Source: a virus
Direction: 5' to 3' (one strand)
Virus record (IMG/VR): IMGVR_UViG_3300042922_001475
Span: 124,001-188,000 of that record
Length of the DNA: 64,000 nucleotides
The position numbers were made by a program, and so were the translations under genes. Positions 7,518 to 16,185 of this stretch are shown here, piece after piece; the stretch's first letter is position 1; the number at the start of each line of letters is the position of its first letter. The notes under the pieces were generated by a model. The model was given only the letters and a program-made list of their open reading frames with translations, was not told the DNA's origin and did no database searches.

Positions 7518-8100
7518 GAGAGCTTCTAAAGTTGTTATTCTTGTGTGCGTCGTAGATAGCCAGTAGATCTCTATAGGCTTGTCGGTACAGACTATTAGGC
7601 TCTAGCCTAGTGTGCTGGTTACGAAGCAAGTAAGATGGATGATAGATAGGCATGACCTTTGAGTCCTGATAGTCATACCAGCGTCCTCTGAGGCGTGTAA
7701 TGCCCGTACGTCCGGTAAAGTGTTGAAGAGCAAAGTTACCCACTGCAACAATGATAGTAGGCTTAATCAAATCTATCTGTTGGTCTAGGTAGGGTCTGCA
7801 CTCATCTAGTTCAGCAGGCTCGGGGTTACGATTACCCGGAGGCCTACACTTAACGACGTTAGTAATATAACAGTCATGATTGGTATCTAAGCTAACAGCC
7901 TGGAACATCTTATCTAGAAGTTGACCAGCCTTACCCATAAAGGGTTTACCTGATTCATCTTCGTCGGCTCCTGGAGCTTCACCAACAATCATAAGTTTAC
8001 TTTGGGGGTTCCCCCGGTAAAAGACTGTATTGGTCCTAGTCTTAGCTAGGTCACATTTCTGACAGGAAGCGCAAGCGCTCTCCATTTGTTCTAAGTTCAT
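7510..8100 (-). CDS. Uracil-DNA glycosylase, family 4 type
   Basis: About 196 residues from the ATG at 8100, which overlaps the preceding stop as ATGA. Family-4 (UDGa-like) Fe-S glycosylase that removes uracil from DNA. Motif 1 is G-E-A-P-G-A-D-E-D-E-S-G-K-P-F-M-G with G-Q-L-L-D; motif 2 is Y-H-P-S-Y-L-L-R near residue 160. Cysteines C-A-S-C-Q-K-C, C-R-P-P-G-N-R and E-C-R-P-Y provide the 4Fe-4S ligands. All active-site residues look intact. Likely keeps uracil out of phage DNA, in line with the phage's own dCMP deaminase and thymidylate pathway. Confidence 0.88.
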   Translation of the reverse strand: MNLEQMESACASCQKCDLAKTRTNTVFYRGNPQSKLMIVGEAPGADEDESGKPFMGKAGQLLDKMFQAVSLDTNHDCYITNVVKCRPPGNRNPEPAELDECRPYLDQQIDLIKPTIIVAVGNFALQHFTGRTGITRLRGRWYDYQDSKVMPIYHPSYLLRNQHTRLEPNSLYRQAYRDLLAIYDAHKNNNFRSSHD

Positions 8101-8339
8101 ATTGTAAATAGTATCTCTAGGTGCTTTTCCCAAGCATAACAAGTTGTGGAATCATGTAGTTTTAGTTCGTATCTCCAACCACACTTTTTATCATCCACGC
8201 TCAGAGGATGGATGTAGCCAGCAAATACAACCTTCCCAATAACTTCAATAGTGGTAACTTCAAAGTCGTTGGGAAGGTTATATGCTTTTGCTAGAACTAG
8301 ATCCCCATCATTAAACAGACGGGAGGTGTTCGAGGACAT
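8097..8339 (-). CDS. GDxV/FT mini-protein 1 (header of UDG)
   Basis: 80-residue member of the expanded family: N-D-G-D-L-V-L-A-K near the start, V-I-G-K-V-V-F in the middle, L-E-I-L-F-T-I at the end. The final ATA-TGA supplies the ATG of the UDG gene. Its start overlaps the HAD gene by 29 nt. Predicted by pattern to be a small SH3/KOW-like barrel; no function is known. Confidence 0.8.
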   Translation of the reverse strand: MSSNTSRLFNDGDLVLAKAYNLPNDFEVTTIEVIGKVVFAGYIHPLSVDDKKCGWRYELKLHDSTTCYAWEKHLEILFTI

Positions 8340-9006
8340 CGTGAATCTTACTGACTACAATAACGCCCGCCAGTAGGGGCTCAATCTCTGCAGACCAGGT
8401 AGTCTTGTGAGGAATGTAGATAGCACTCATGCCAGCTCTATAGGCAGGGTTAACATCTGACTTGGGGCTATTACCAATAAAGAAGCTATCACGAGCACTA
8501 GACTTGGTAGTCTTGAGTACGTCATACATCTCAAGGGTAGTCTTATGATCAAACACAAACCACCCATCTACCAGCTTATCCAGCTTGGTATCGAAGATCT
8601 TCTTCTCCTGGAACTCTACATTACCTTTGGTAACGATATACTGTTTATAGCCAAGCTTAGTCACAGCCTTGATAGTCCTAGTAGCTGAGGTAATCAACTG
8701 CACAGGCTTGGTCATAGCTGCTAGGCCAATCTGTTTGGCTTGCTCTTTAACCTTAAAGTCTGGAGTAGAGCCTACATCAAAGCATAGAGCTGTGTAGGCC
8801 TCCACCATAGAGTTACTAAACCTGAACTTATCACCAAACCCATGAGTAGCCACTGCAGTCGAGTCGATGGTCTCCATCATAGCGTCTGCGTGGTCATAGT
8901 CAAAGCCATGATTGTTCATCAACTGGGCAAACTCTCGACGAGCATCCACGAAGGCATTATTATATGTTAGGGTCTCATCGAGATCCCAAAAGACTGTCTT
9001 ATTCAT
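8311..9006 (-). CDS. HAD-family phosphatase
   Basis: 231 residues with the haloacid-dehalogenase motifs in order: F-W-D-L-D-E-T-L (residues 6-13, nucleophile D), Y-I-V-T-K-G-N near residue 125 (motif II Thr), a following Lys, and G-N-S-P-K-S-D-V near residue 175 (motif IV acid). The helical cap between motifs I and II is the C1 type seen in phosphoglycolate phosphatase-like enzymes and 5'-nucleotidases. Beside guanylate kinase, a nucleotide phosphatase role is reasonable but unproven. Confidence 0.8.
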   Translation of the reverse strand: MNKTVFWDLDETLTYNNAFVDARREFAQLMNNHGFDYDHADAMMETIDSTAVATHGFGDKFRFSNSMVEAYTALCFDVGSTPDFKVKEQAKQIGLAAMTKPVQLITSATRTIKAVTKLGYKQYIVTKGNVEFQEKKIFDTKLDKLVDGWFVFDHKTTLEMYDVLKTTKSSARDSFFIGNSPKSDVNPAYRAGMSAIYIPHKTTWSAEIEPLLAGVIVVSKIHDVLEHLPSV

Positions 9007-9553
9007 TTCTGTGTGCTTTAATTATGTGTGTAGCTTCAGCAAGTACTTCAGCAGGATTACCAGGAGCTAGCGTAAAGTCAGCCATATGAAGATAATCCAT
9101 AAAGTGATTATAAGTCTCCATACGCTTGACGATAGACTCTTCCGAGTCACCCCTAGCTTTCATGCGATCTACCAGTTCTTGCCCATCTGTGGGCCTTAGG
9201 AACAGTGATAGAGCCTCAGGATAGATTTCCTGTAGCTGCTTAACACCCTCAGGCTCAACCACAGCAAAGGCGTCGCCCTGAGCAAGCTTATTATTAATCT
9301 CACCCTTTAGTAGCCCGTAATAGTTACCTGAGTAGCTAACATACTGAAGTAACATATCTTGGTTGATAAACGAGATAAAGTCCTCTGTAGACCTATAGTA
9401 ATAGTGAACCCCCTCCTGTTCTCCAGGGCGGGGGTCTCTAGTAGTTACAGATACTGCAGGAAAGGTTTTAGGGACCGTAGCTAGAATGTTCTCAAGTAAA
9501 GTATTCTTACCCACACCAGAGGGTCCAACAATAAGGTATAGTTTATTCTTCAT
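8999..9553 (-). CDS. gmk: Guanylate kinase
   Basis: 184 residues, a typical size. P-loop G-P-S-G-V-G-K-N-T at residues 9-17, GMP-binding S-V-T-T-R-D-P-R-P-G-E and G-V-H-Y-Y-Y, and the lid region R-M-K-A-R-G-D-S-E-E-S-I-x-x-R. The usual Ser/Thr after the P-loop Lys is Asn here (G-K-N-T), with Thr next, a small deviation. It makes (d)GDP from (d)GMP for the phage dNTP pool. Start overlaps the upstream stop by 11 nt. Confidence 0.9.
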   Translation of the reverse strand: MKNKLYLIVGPSGVGKNTLLENILATVPKTFPAVSVTTRDPRPGEQEGVHYYYRSTEDFISFINQDMLLQYVSYSGNYYGLLKGEINNKLAQGDAFAVVEPEGVKQLQEIYPEALSLFLRPTDGQELVDRMKARGDSEESIVKRMETYNHFMDYLHMADFTLAPGNPAEVLAEATHIIKAHRNE

Positions 9554-9866
9554 CGTCTTCTAAGTAAAACTCCGGATGTAGGAAAGCTAGTAAGGTTACC
9601 TCATCGACGTCTTCCGGATAGTTAATCATAAACTCAGCCAAAGCGCTGAGATGATCATCTGTCCATTTATTATCTAACTTTAGAGTTAGAAGGACTCGAA
9701 CATAGAGCTTATAGACATGACCAGTCATAGTAACCGGTGGGCTCAGATGCTCAACGTCGTCCTCATCAATGTAAGGTAGTTGGATCTCTCTGACCTCTGT
9801 ATCGTTCACCCTAAAGGTGTAAAACGTATACATTAGCCAAAAGAATAGTTTCTGTATTAAATTCAA
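9543..9866 (-). CDS. Hypothetical protein (107 aa), TTG start
   Basis: Begins with a hydrophobic aromatic segment (residues 1-18, F-F-W-L-M-Y-T-F-Y) that could be a membrane anchor, then an acidic soluble part ending E-D-D-E-E. The TTG at 9866 directly follows the helicase stop, so it is probably translated by re-initiation. No family recognised. Confidence 0.6.
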   Translation of the reverse strand: MNLIQKLFFWLMYTFYTFRVNDTEVREIQLPYIDEDDVEHLSPPVTMTGHVYKLYVRVLLTLKLDNKWTDDHLSALAEFMINYPEDVDEVTLLAFLHPEFYLEDDEE

Positions 9867-11693
9867 TTATATCTCTTTATTTAAATGACGAAGAAGAGTA
9901 GAAGCTCTGTCTAGCTCAGTTACACCAATAAGTGCCAGATGGTCTTGTGCTCTAGTAACAGACACGTACAGGAGCCTAAGCTCTTCATCATGTTCACCAC
10001 TACTTAGAGGGAACATTCCATCCTTAAGACCCCAGACACCCACACAGGGCCATTCTTTACCTTTGGAGCTGTGCACAGTGTTGACCTGAACTACGTTCTG
10101 ATCATCTGTCTTACCCGCAGCTCTCATCTCAATGGTCTGGACAACTCTAAAGCCATCAGCACCATACTTAGCTACCCACTCACAGAACACTTTAGCAATG
10201 TCTAAGTGATAATCCAAAGTCTGTAGGTTGTCCCCAAACAAGTATGCCCAACGATCATATAGATCCTCAGAGATACGAGTAGCAAGCTTACCGGGATCAC
10301 CAGCAAGAGACTCATACTTGCTAAGAGTGGACATAAACTTATTCCAGGCACTGCGCCTGTCGGATCTAATGGTCTTAGGAAGATCAGCAGGGTCCCATGT
10401 TAGGGGCCTACCCTTAGTATCTTTCCACATGATCTCAGCAGTGGTGGGACCAATGCCAAAGAAGTGGTTAGTGATATGTCTGAAGTAACCGTACTCAGCC
10501 TTGGGGTGGTACATCAGATAAAAGTAAGCTAGGATGTCTTGGACTACAGTCTGCTCAAAGAACGAGTTACTGTCTACTGTGAATGGTATTCCAGCTTCTG
10601 CTAAAGCAATCTCTAGGTCTGGGGTGTGCGCTCTAGCTCTATACAAGATAGCAATGTCAGAGTAAGCAGAACCACCAGCAACCCTAGTTTTAATCCAGTC
10701 AACCAACTGGGAAGCGCCATACCTAACGTCTGGTATAGATTGAGAACGATTAGTACCAACCAACAAGTTGCTAGCCTTGATATCATTCTTAAGAACCTTG
10801 TTAGCAACTTCGAGGATCTCATCAGAACACCTATAGTTAGTAGTAAGTGGATATAAGATAGCCTGAGGGTACTGTTCTTTGATGGTCTCAAAGATACGAG
10901 CATCACAGCCCTGGAAGCTGTAGATGGACTGATGAGGATCGCCTACACCGGTAAACTGCTTAGCATGAGGAATGAACTTATAGATAAGCTGCCTCTGCTG
11001 ATGGTTCAGGTCCTGTAGTTCGTCCACTAGAACATCTTCAAAGCCCATAGACTTGTAACACTCGTCAGGTAACTTGTTAGCTAGAACCAATAGGTCGGTA
11101 AAGACTAAGTTGCCCGTCTCATACCTAAACTTCTTAAGAACATCACAGTAGTACTCTATCTCACCAATCTTCATGTTCAGCCTCATGGCTGTCCTAGAGT
11201 CTTCGGCATAGACCTGCAGGATGGTCTTGTTCAGCATGTTGCTCTTCTCTTCAAGAGCTATGAGCATCTTAATATTAGAAGCCTTAAGCTTCTTGATTCC
11301 GTTGGCATCCATCCAGTCAGAAGCCATAGTGACTAAGTGACTAGAATTACTTTGGATACCTGGCTTAGCCTTAAGCTCAGGCAAGTGGTCCTTGTAGAAC
11401 CTAAGAACCAACATATAAGAGATCCCGTGGAACGTCTTAACTAAGGTTCTCTTGAAGTCAATAACTGATAAGTCTTCTTCTAGCTTTTCCTCTAGAGTCT
11501 GCTGTACACCTTTATTGTAGGCCATGATAAGTATCTTACTACAGTACTCACCTTCAGCATCTCTAGCTCTAAGTAGATACTTGGTACGGTATCTTAGAAG
11601 AGTAGTCTTACCGGATCCGGCTAAGGCTTGAACTAGGTGAATGCCAGTGTGAGGTGCAGTAACAGCAGCCTTCTGCTGTGGATTTAGTTGCAT
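9867..11693 (-). CDS. UvrD/Rep-like SF1 DNA helicase
   Basis: 608 residues. Motif I A-L-A-G-S-G-K-T-T, motif II V-L-V-D-E-L-Q-D-L, motif III G-V-G-D-P-H-Q-S-I-Y, motif IV T-N-Y-R-C-S, motif V V-N-T-V-H-S-S-K-G-K-E-W and motif VI L-L-Y-V-S-V-T-R-A all appear in order. An ATP-driven 3'-5' helicase of the UvrD/PcrA superfamily, shorter than the ~720-residue bacterial enzymes. Likely helps fork progress or recombination. Its start overlaps RNase HII by 10 nt. Confidence 0.9.
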   Translation of the reverse strand: MQLNPQQKAAVTAPHTGIHLVQALAGSGKTTLLRYRTKYLLRARDAEGEYCSKILIMAYNKGVQQTLEEKLEEDLSVIDFKRTLVKTFHGISYMLVLRFYKDHLPELKAKPGIQSNSSHLVTMASDWMDANGIKKLKASNIKMLIALEEKSNMLNKTILQVYAEDSRTAMRLNMKIGEIEYYCDVLKKFRYETGNLVFTDLLVLANKLPDECYKSMGFEDVLVDELQDLNHQQRQLIYKFIPHAKQFTGVGDPHQSIYSFQGCDARIFETIKEQYPQAILYPLTTNYRCSDEILEVANKVLKNDIKASNLLVGTNRSQSIPDVRYGASQLVDWIKTRVAGGSAYSDIAILYRARAHTPDLEIALAEAGIPFTVDSNSFFEQTVVQDILAYFYLMYHPKAEYGYFRHITNHFFGIGPTTAEIMWKDTKGRPLTWDPADLPKTIRSDRRSAWNKFMSTLSKYESLAGDPGKLATRISEDLYDRWAYLFGDNLQTLDYHLDIAKVFCEWVAKYGADGFRVVQTIEMRAAGKTDDQNVVQVNTVHSSKGKEWPCVGVWGLKDGMFPLSSGEHDEELRLLYVSVTRAQDHLALIGVTELDRASTLLRHLNKEI

Positions 11694-12361
11694 AGTATCT
11701 TTTTAAGTTTGTCCTTTGATTGGGCCCACCTAGGGATACCCATACTATTTTTCTTACAGTAGTTTTGTATAGCCGTAAAGGTAGGGTGTAGCTTATGTAC
11801 TCCAGGTAATGGCTTCTTCTTGATAATCATTGCAACATGGTCTGGAATCGGATAACCACGATGGGTCTTAAAATCCCAATCAGGATATAGACTATCTAAC
11901 TTGGCCATCTCGATATCATGACTAAACTTAGCTACTATGCTAGCAGCCGCAATCATCGGATGTATAAGGTCACCATTAGTAATATAGGTGGCTTTAGTTC
12001 CCATCTCTTTAATACCATCGATGACCCTCAAGCCATCCACGAATATCTCAAGGTCAGTAGGATCGTGATCCTTGATAAAGTCTCTAACCTTTATATCCAG
12101 TGCCTGGTTGTGCTTGTTCCTATTGATCTCCTCCACCGAAATGATAATGGAGTGGGTCTCAGCTATCTTACCAATACTGTTGACTAAGGTTCTCCTTAGA
12201 TCTTCAGTGGTAAGCTTACTGTCACACACTCCAATATCCCATAGGCCTTCTTGATAGAAGTCGTGGGGGGCTTTAATTAAACCAATGGTCATAGGCCCAG
12301 CAATAGACCCATGACCAGACTCATCTAGAGCCAATAGATTATGCACTGGTATCTGCTGCAA
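11684..12361 (-). CDS. rnhB: Ribonuclease HII
   Basis: 225 residues. The N-terminal catalytic motif L-A-L-D-E-S-G-H-G-S-I-A-G-P corresponds to the usual DEAGRGPLAGP, with S and H replacing A and R. D-S-K-L-T and A-A-A-S-I-V-A-K are also present, and the acidic set (D, E, the D of F-V-D-G, the later D) is retained. It cleaves RNA in RNA-DNA hybrids, here probably primer removal, since the phage PolA lacks a 5' nuclease domain. Overlaps primase at one end and helicase at the other. Confidence 0.85.
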   Translation of the reverse strand: MQQIPVHNLLALDESGHGSIAGPMTIGLIKAPHDFYQEGLWDIGVCDSKLTTEDLRRTLVNSIGKIAETHSIIISVEEINRNKHNQALDIKVRDFIKDHDPTDLEIFVDGLRVIDGIKEMGTKATYITNGDLIHPMIAAASIVAKFSHDIEMAKLDSLYPDWDFKTHRGYPIPDHVAMIIKKKPLPGVHKLHPTFTAIQNYCKKNSMGIPRWAQSKDKLKKILCN

Positions 12362-13565
12362 ACCCTAACATGTCTGTAGGTATACCGGTTATGTTAGATA
12401 GGTAAGCCAGCATAGATTCTCGTCTATCAGGAATAGACCTGATCAGACTATAGATCTTACTACTGTAGGTTCTATCTTCCTTAAAGAAGGGTGCCCACTC
12501 ATCCAGGATAATATTAACAGCCTCAGGACTCTTAAGAGCTAGTTCTCCAAAGTCCTTCTTGGTCTTACTGTACTTGGCCTTATAGTCGTTTACATCTACC
12601 TTGTTGCCCTCACCAGCAAGATCTGGAAGAGTAACATTAATGATAGTGCTATTAGGCAACTTAACCTGTAGGTTGTATAGTTCGTTGACTATCTGCTTCT
12701 GACTATTAACATCGTTGTCTAGGACAAAGTAGATACGCTTAAACTTCTTGAGCTTATGAGCATGCTTAGCTATGCCTGTGTTGGTCATAACGCCTACAGC
12801 ATTGATGCCCCATGACCTAAGTGTTAGAGTATCAGGCTCCCCCTCACAGATGAAGACATAATCACTATAACTTCTTAGCTGTTCTTCTAGGTACAGACAA
12901 TCCATATGGCTATGTCTACCCCAAGGACCCTCAGCTTTAAGGGGAAGGGACTTCCTACGAGAGTCTAGATTAGGAAGGTCACCAGGATTGGCTCTACCTT
13001 TTAGACTGATTAGGTTACCGTTAACGTCCCTCACTGGAAATATAAATCTTCCACCAAGGTGGTTGGTGATGCCAAACGTAGAAGGATAGGATAAACCTAG
13101 ACCCAACATCTGTTCAGCTGTTAGGCCAGAGCTATCTAGGACATCACCTAGGACATCACAATAACCTACCTCGTGCTTCTCTAGGGTCTTGAGGTCTAAG
13201 CCTCTACCCACAAGATACTCTAACTTAGAAGGATTCTCTCTTAAATATTGTTGGCTAGACTGCAAGAATCTCTCTAAGAGCATAGTTCTCTCAGGGTGAG
13301 GCTCTAGAGCTACTCCAGCATGATCAGCTAGAGTTCTCAAGGCAGTGCCAAAGTTACATGATTGAGTTAACATTACCCAACTGAAAATGTCCCCACGGGA
13401 CTTACACATAAAGCAGTACCAGCTATCCTCGTAGGGCTGACAGTCTGCTTTTCTTCCTTTACCATCACACAGAGGTTCAGGACAGTCAGTACGCCTGTTA
13501 GAGCCTATGTACTGACTGACCTTAACGATCTGTTTGATCTCGTCTTTTATAACGGAGAGATCCAT
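12339..13565 (-). CDS. dnaG: DnaG-type primase
   Basis: 408 residues. An N-terminal zinc-binding domain has C-P-E-P-L-C, a further C and W-Y-C-F-M-C (residues ~28-55). The TOPRIM core has F-I-C-E-G-E-P-D-T-L (Glu motif, ~residue 240) and F-V-L-D-N-D (Asp motif, ~285). The C-terminal helicase-interacting domain of bacterial DnaG is short or replaced by an unrecognised segment. Makes RNA primers. No replicative DnaB helicase is visible in the window. Confidence 0.88.
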   Translation of the reverse strand: MDLSVIKDEIKQIVKVSQYIGSNRRTDCPEPLCDGKGRKADCQPYEDSWYCFMCKSRGDIFSWVMLTQSCNFGTALRTLADHAGVALEPHPERTMLLERFLQSSQQYLRENPSKLEYLVGRGLDLKTLEKHEVGYCDVLGDVLDSSGLTAEQMLGLGLSYPSTFGITNHLGGRFIFPVRDVNGNLISLKGRANPGDLPNLDSRRKSLPLKAEGPWGRHSHMDCLYLEEQLRSYSDYVFICEGEPDTLTLRSWGINAVGVMTNTGIAKHAHKLKKFKRIYFVLDNDVNSQKQIVNELYNLQVKLPNSTIINVTLPDLAGEGNKVDVNDYKAKYSKTKKDFGELALKSPEAVNIILDEWAPFFKEDRTYSSKIYSLIRSIPDRRESMLAYLSNITGIPTDMLGFAADTSA

Positions 13566-14197
13566 TAGAGCGACCTTAGTTTATCCTTCAAATCTTTGAG
13601 TTCTTCTCGGGTACGGATAACTTGTTTAGCTAAACTCATAATAGCTTTATCTGGATTGCTAGCATAGAAGTTCTTAAATGAACTCATACCCTGAGCTATC
13701 CTGCTCTCCAAGTCACTAATCTCTTGGATAGCGATACTAACTACTTCTGGCCCTTCATCTACCACAACCTGTTCAGGGATATTATAGATGTTCTCCGTTA
13801 GAGTAACTTCTTTACGCCTGACGTTGATGGCTGGGTTAGGAGGAGCATGTTTAACATTTACCTTAGGGATAATCTTATCAGGTTCGTCGTTACTTTCCTG
13901 AGCAGTATCAAATACTCTTAGTACTGGCATAGTGAGGGGTTTGTGGAACTCTCCCACTAACTTACGACCCTTGGGGGTTAGCCAGTATCTTGTCCGGGTA
14001 TGCCCTTTAGGTTTATAGCTTCTAAGTATACCATCATACACCAGGTCACCGACAGTATGACGAATCTTACGTTTACCGAGCTTATCGTTATACGATTGCT
14101 TACCTAGAAGCGTAGCTACTTCTTCAGCAGTGATAGAGCCCTCTGCACCTGCAAAGACTCTCAACATCTTCTTGTTCTTCTCTGAATACTTAGACAT
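13565..14197 (-). CDS. Winged-helix protein with coiled-coil C terminus
   Basis: 210 residues. The first ~75 look like a winged helix (I-T-A-E-E-V-A-T-L-L-G-K, then R-K-I-R-H-T-V-G-D-L-V-Y-D-G-I-L, then a basic wing and W-L-T-P-K-G-R-K). The last ~60 are predicted helical (I-S-D-L-E-S-R-I-A-Q … L-K-D-L-K-D-K-L). Between the UvsW-like helicase and primase genes and overlapping both, it could be a replication accessory or helicase loader. That is inference from position only. Confidence 0.6.
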   Translation of the reverse strand: MSKYSEKNKKMLRVFAGAEGSITAEEVATLLGKQSYNDKLGKRKIRHTVGDLVYDGILRSYKPKGHTRTRYWLTPKGRKLVGEFHKPLTMPVLRVFDTAQESNDEPDKIIPKVNVKHAPPNPAINVRRKEVTLTENIYNIPEQVVVDEGPEVVSIAIQEISDLESRIAQGMSSFKNFYASNPDKAIMSLAKQVIRTREELKDLKDKLRSL

Positions 14198-15612
14198 TAT
14201 CGTAGTGGCTCAATTGTTATTTCTTTTACGTTACTGAAATACTTCGTATAGAAGAACTTACGGGTGTTAGCGTGGTCTTCTATATGTAGGGGCTGGTGGT
14301 CTATGTAATCCACAAACGTTACTTCAGTCTTACTAGGGTGAATACGTAAGGCTCTACCGATACGCTGTAGGAGTAGGATTAGGCTCTTACCAGAGGCTGC
14401 ATTAATCATAGACTTGATTGTAGGAACGTCAACACCTACGTTCATAACTGAAGAGCCGATCAGCACAGGAGTCTTACCTGATTCAAAGTCATCAAGCATA
14501 GCCTGACGCTTCTCTCGTGACTTCTCTTGACCAGAAATGAAAGGGGCCCCTAGTAGTTTACTAAGTCTCTTACCGTGCTCAATCTCATTAACAATAACCA
14601 AACAAGGTGTCTTACCGGCTGTAATCAGATCAGCTACATCCATAGCAACAACTAGGTCTGACCTTAGATCGTTCTCAGTAATGGCAGTCTTGTAGACCTG
14701 CTTATACGTAGGCTTCTTATCCCCTTTGGGGATGGGCTTATGATCTACGTGTCTGAGCATGATGTTCACAGGACATAGGTATCCATCAGCCATAGCCTGT
14801 TTAAGGCTGTACTCATAGATGACCCTACCTAAGATGCCTTGCATTAGCATCTCTTTACCGTCTTCACGCATCCAGGTAGCTGTTACACCAAACCTGATAT
14901 TACAGTTGACCAGTAGTTTAGATAGGTCTGTATAGCTGTCAGCAGCGGTGCCGTGACACTCGTCAGCAACCCATACAGTAGTGCCCTTTAGAAAGGAAGC
15001 CACTACAGGCTCTGAGTGCTTACTAACCAGTGACTGAATAGTAGCAACAGTTATACGTCTGATGTCGGTTTGGTTATCACCTAAGATACCGATGGGAATC
15101 CCCATCATCTTCTCCAACTCGTCACGAGACTGGTTAAGGAGATTCAGGTTGGGTACTGTAATTAGAATATTCTGGTCGGGCCAGCTCGAAGCTAACTTAG
15201 CACAGAGTAGTGTCTTACCTGTACCTGTAGGTAAGATAATAACACCTCTGTTATGGGCCTTGGCAGCCTCATGAGCCTCACTCTGATAGTACCTAGGTGT
15301 TCTGCTAAGTTCTATCTCTTCTCGTGTCTCAGGGTATTCAGGATAGCTTACTTGAGCATCGGGAATAACCTGGAGTACAAGGTCTATCAATCCTGCCGGA
15401 AACTTACGAGTACGCTTATCGTACAAGTACTTGCGAGTGTCTGCCATGTATCGGGGGTTATACTTAACCTTGCCGTTTACACGAGTAAACTTACTTCCAG
15501 CAAACTCTGCCCCAGGCAGCTCATAACTTAGCTTGTTTCTTAACTTGGTCTCCAGGGCACTGTCTGGAGTATCCAGAAGCTTACCGTAGTGGGGACCGAT
15601 TTCAATTCTCAT
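14197..15612 (-). CDS. UvsW/XPB-like SF2 DNA helicase
   Basis: 471 residues. Motif I P-T-G-T-G-K-T-L, motif II V-A-D-E-C-H-G (DECH), motif III V-T-A-T-W, and the C-terminal motifs I-G-S-S-V-M-N-V-G-V-D-V-P and Q-R-I-G-R-A-L-R. An N-terminal region of ~110 residues precedes the motor, as in T4 UvsW. Such enzymes remodel branched DNA and help switch to recombination-dependent replication. The ATG overlaps the stop of mini-protein 2. Confidence 0.88.
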   Translation of the reverse strand: MRIEIGPHYGKLLDTPDSALETKLRNKLSYELPGAEFAGSKFTRVNGKVKYNPRYMADTRKYLYDKRTRKFPAGLIDLVLQVIPDAQVSYPEYPETREEIELSRTPRYYQSEAHEAAKAHNRGVIILPTGTGKTLLCAKLASSWPDQNILITVPNLNLLNQSRDELEKMMGIPIGILGDNQTDIRRITVATIQSLVSKHSEPVVASFLKGTTVWVADECHGTAADSYTDLSKLLVNCNIRFGVTATWMREDGKEMLMQGILGRVIYEYSLKQAMADGYLCPVNIMLRHVDHKPIPKGDKKPTYKQVYKTAITENDLRSDLVVAMDVADLITAGKTPCLVIVNEIEHGKRLSKLLGAPFISGQEKSREKRQAMLDDFESGKTPVLIGSSVMNVGVDVPTIKSMINAASGKSLILLLQRIGRALRIHPSKTEVTFVDYIDHQPLHIEDHANTRKFFYTKYFSNVKEITIEPLR

Positions 15613-15887
15613 ATTGTAAAGTATATCTCTAAGAATTCCCCAGAGAAATATACTCCCTCGGGGTTGACTTCACTATCAATAATATCAGTACCGTAAAGAG
15701 GCTCATCAGAATTATAAAATCCCTCATCCTCTTCGTCAGCCGTAGTGATGTAAGTAATCTTAGCTAGTTTGTTCTCAAACTTCTCATACTGTTCATAACT
15801 AATACTGATACGTCTCTTGGTGTCTCTACGGCCCCTAGGCTGAATCATGACAATGTCGCCGATTTGTGGTGTTCTCTTACTACTCAT
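15609..15887 (-). CDS. GDxV/FT mini-protein 2 (header of UvsW-like helicase)
   Basis: 92 residues, Q-I-G-D-I-V-M-I-Q near the start and F-L-E-I-Y-F-T-I at the end. A longer acidic middle (D-E-E-D-E-G-F-Y) replaces the I-G-K-I motif with K-L-A-K-I-T-Y-I. Ends ATA-TGA, giving the helicase ATG. Confidence 0.8.
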   Translation of the reverse strand: MSSKRTPQIGDIVMIQPRGRRDTKRRISISYEQYEKFENKLAKITYITTADEEDEGFYNSDEPLYGTDIIDSEVNPEGVYFSGEFLEIYFTI

Positions 15888-16135
15888 TTTGTAAACATAA
15901 CCTCTAAGAAGTCAGCTGTAAAGAAGACGCCATCAAAGTTCAATCCGTTTACAATATCGGTGTGATAGAAGACTGGGTCTGTATCTAGGGATACGGACTT
16001 TATAGTTGCCAACTTGTTAGCCAACTCAAAGGTCTCATAATGATTGGGTTTAATGTGCATCTCTCGGGGAGAGGCATCAGTTTCTTCCAATGCCAGTACT
16101 CTGACAATATCCCCTACTTGTGGTTTCTGTTTCAT
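15884..16135 (-). CDS. GDxV/FT mini-protein 3
   Basis: 83 residues, P-Q-V-G-D-I-V-R-V at the start and F-L-E-V-M-F-T-K at the end. Closest in appearance to copy 2: both share N-K-L-A-x-I and D-I-V/I near the C terminus, so they may be a recent tandem duplication. Ends AAA-TGA, giving the ATG of copy 2. It is the first gene after the hairpin at 16149-16170. Confidence 0.8.
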   Translation of the reverse strand: MKQKPQVGDIVRVLALEETDASPREMHIKPNHYETFELANKLATIKSVSLDTDPVFYHTDIVNGLNFDGVFFTADFLEVMFTK

Positions 16136-16148
16136 GTTAAGCCTAAAA

Positions 16149-16170
16149 AGGGAGAGCCGAAGCTCTCCCT
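16149..16170 (-). terminator. UUCG-capped terminator of the SSB-like gene
   Basis: Minus transcript AGGGAGAGC-UUCG-GCUCUCCCU followed by TTTTA: a classic intrinsic terminator. Nearly the same stem as 4815-4836. The next ATG is only 14 nt beyond it. Confidence 0.85.
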
Positions 16171-16185
16171 CAAATTAATCAAGAT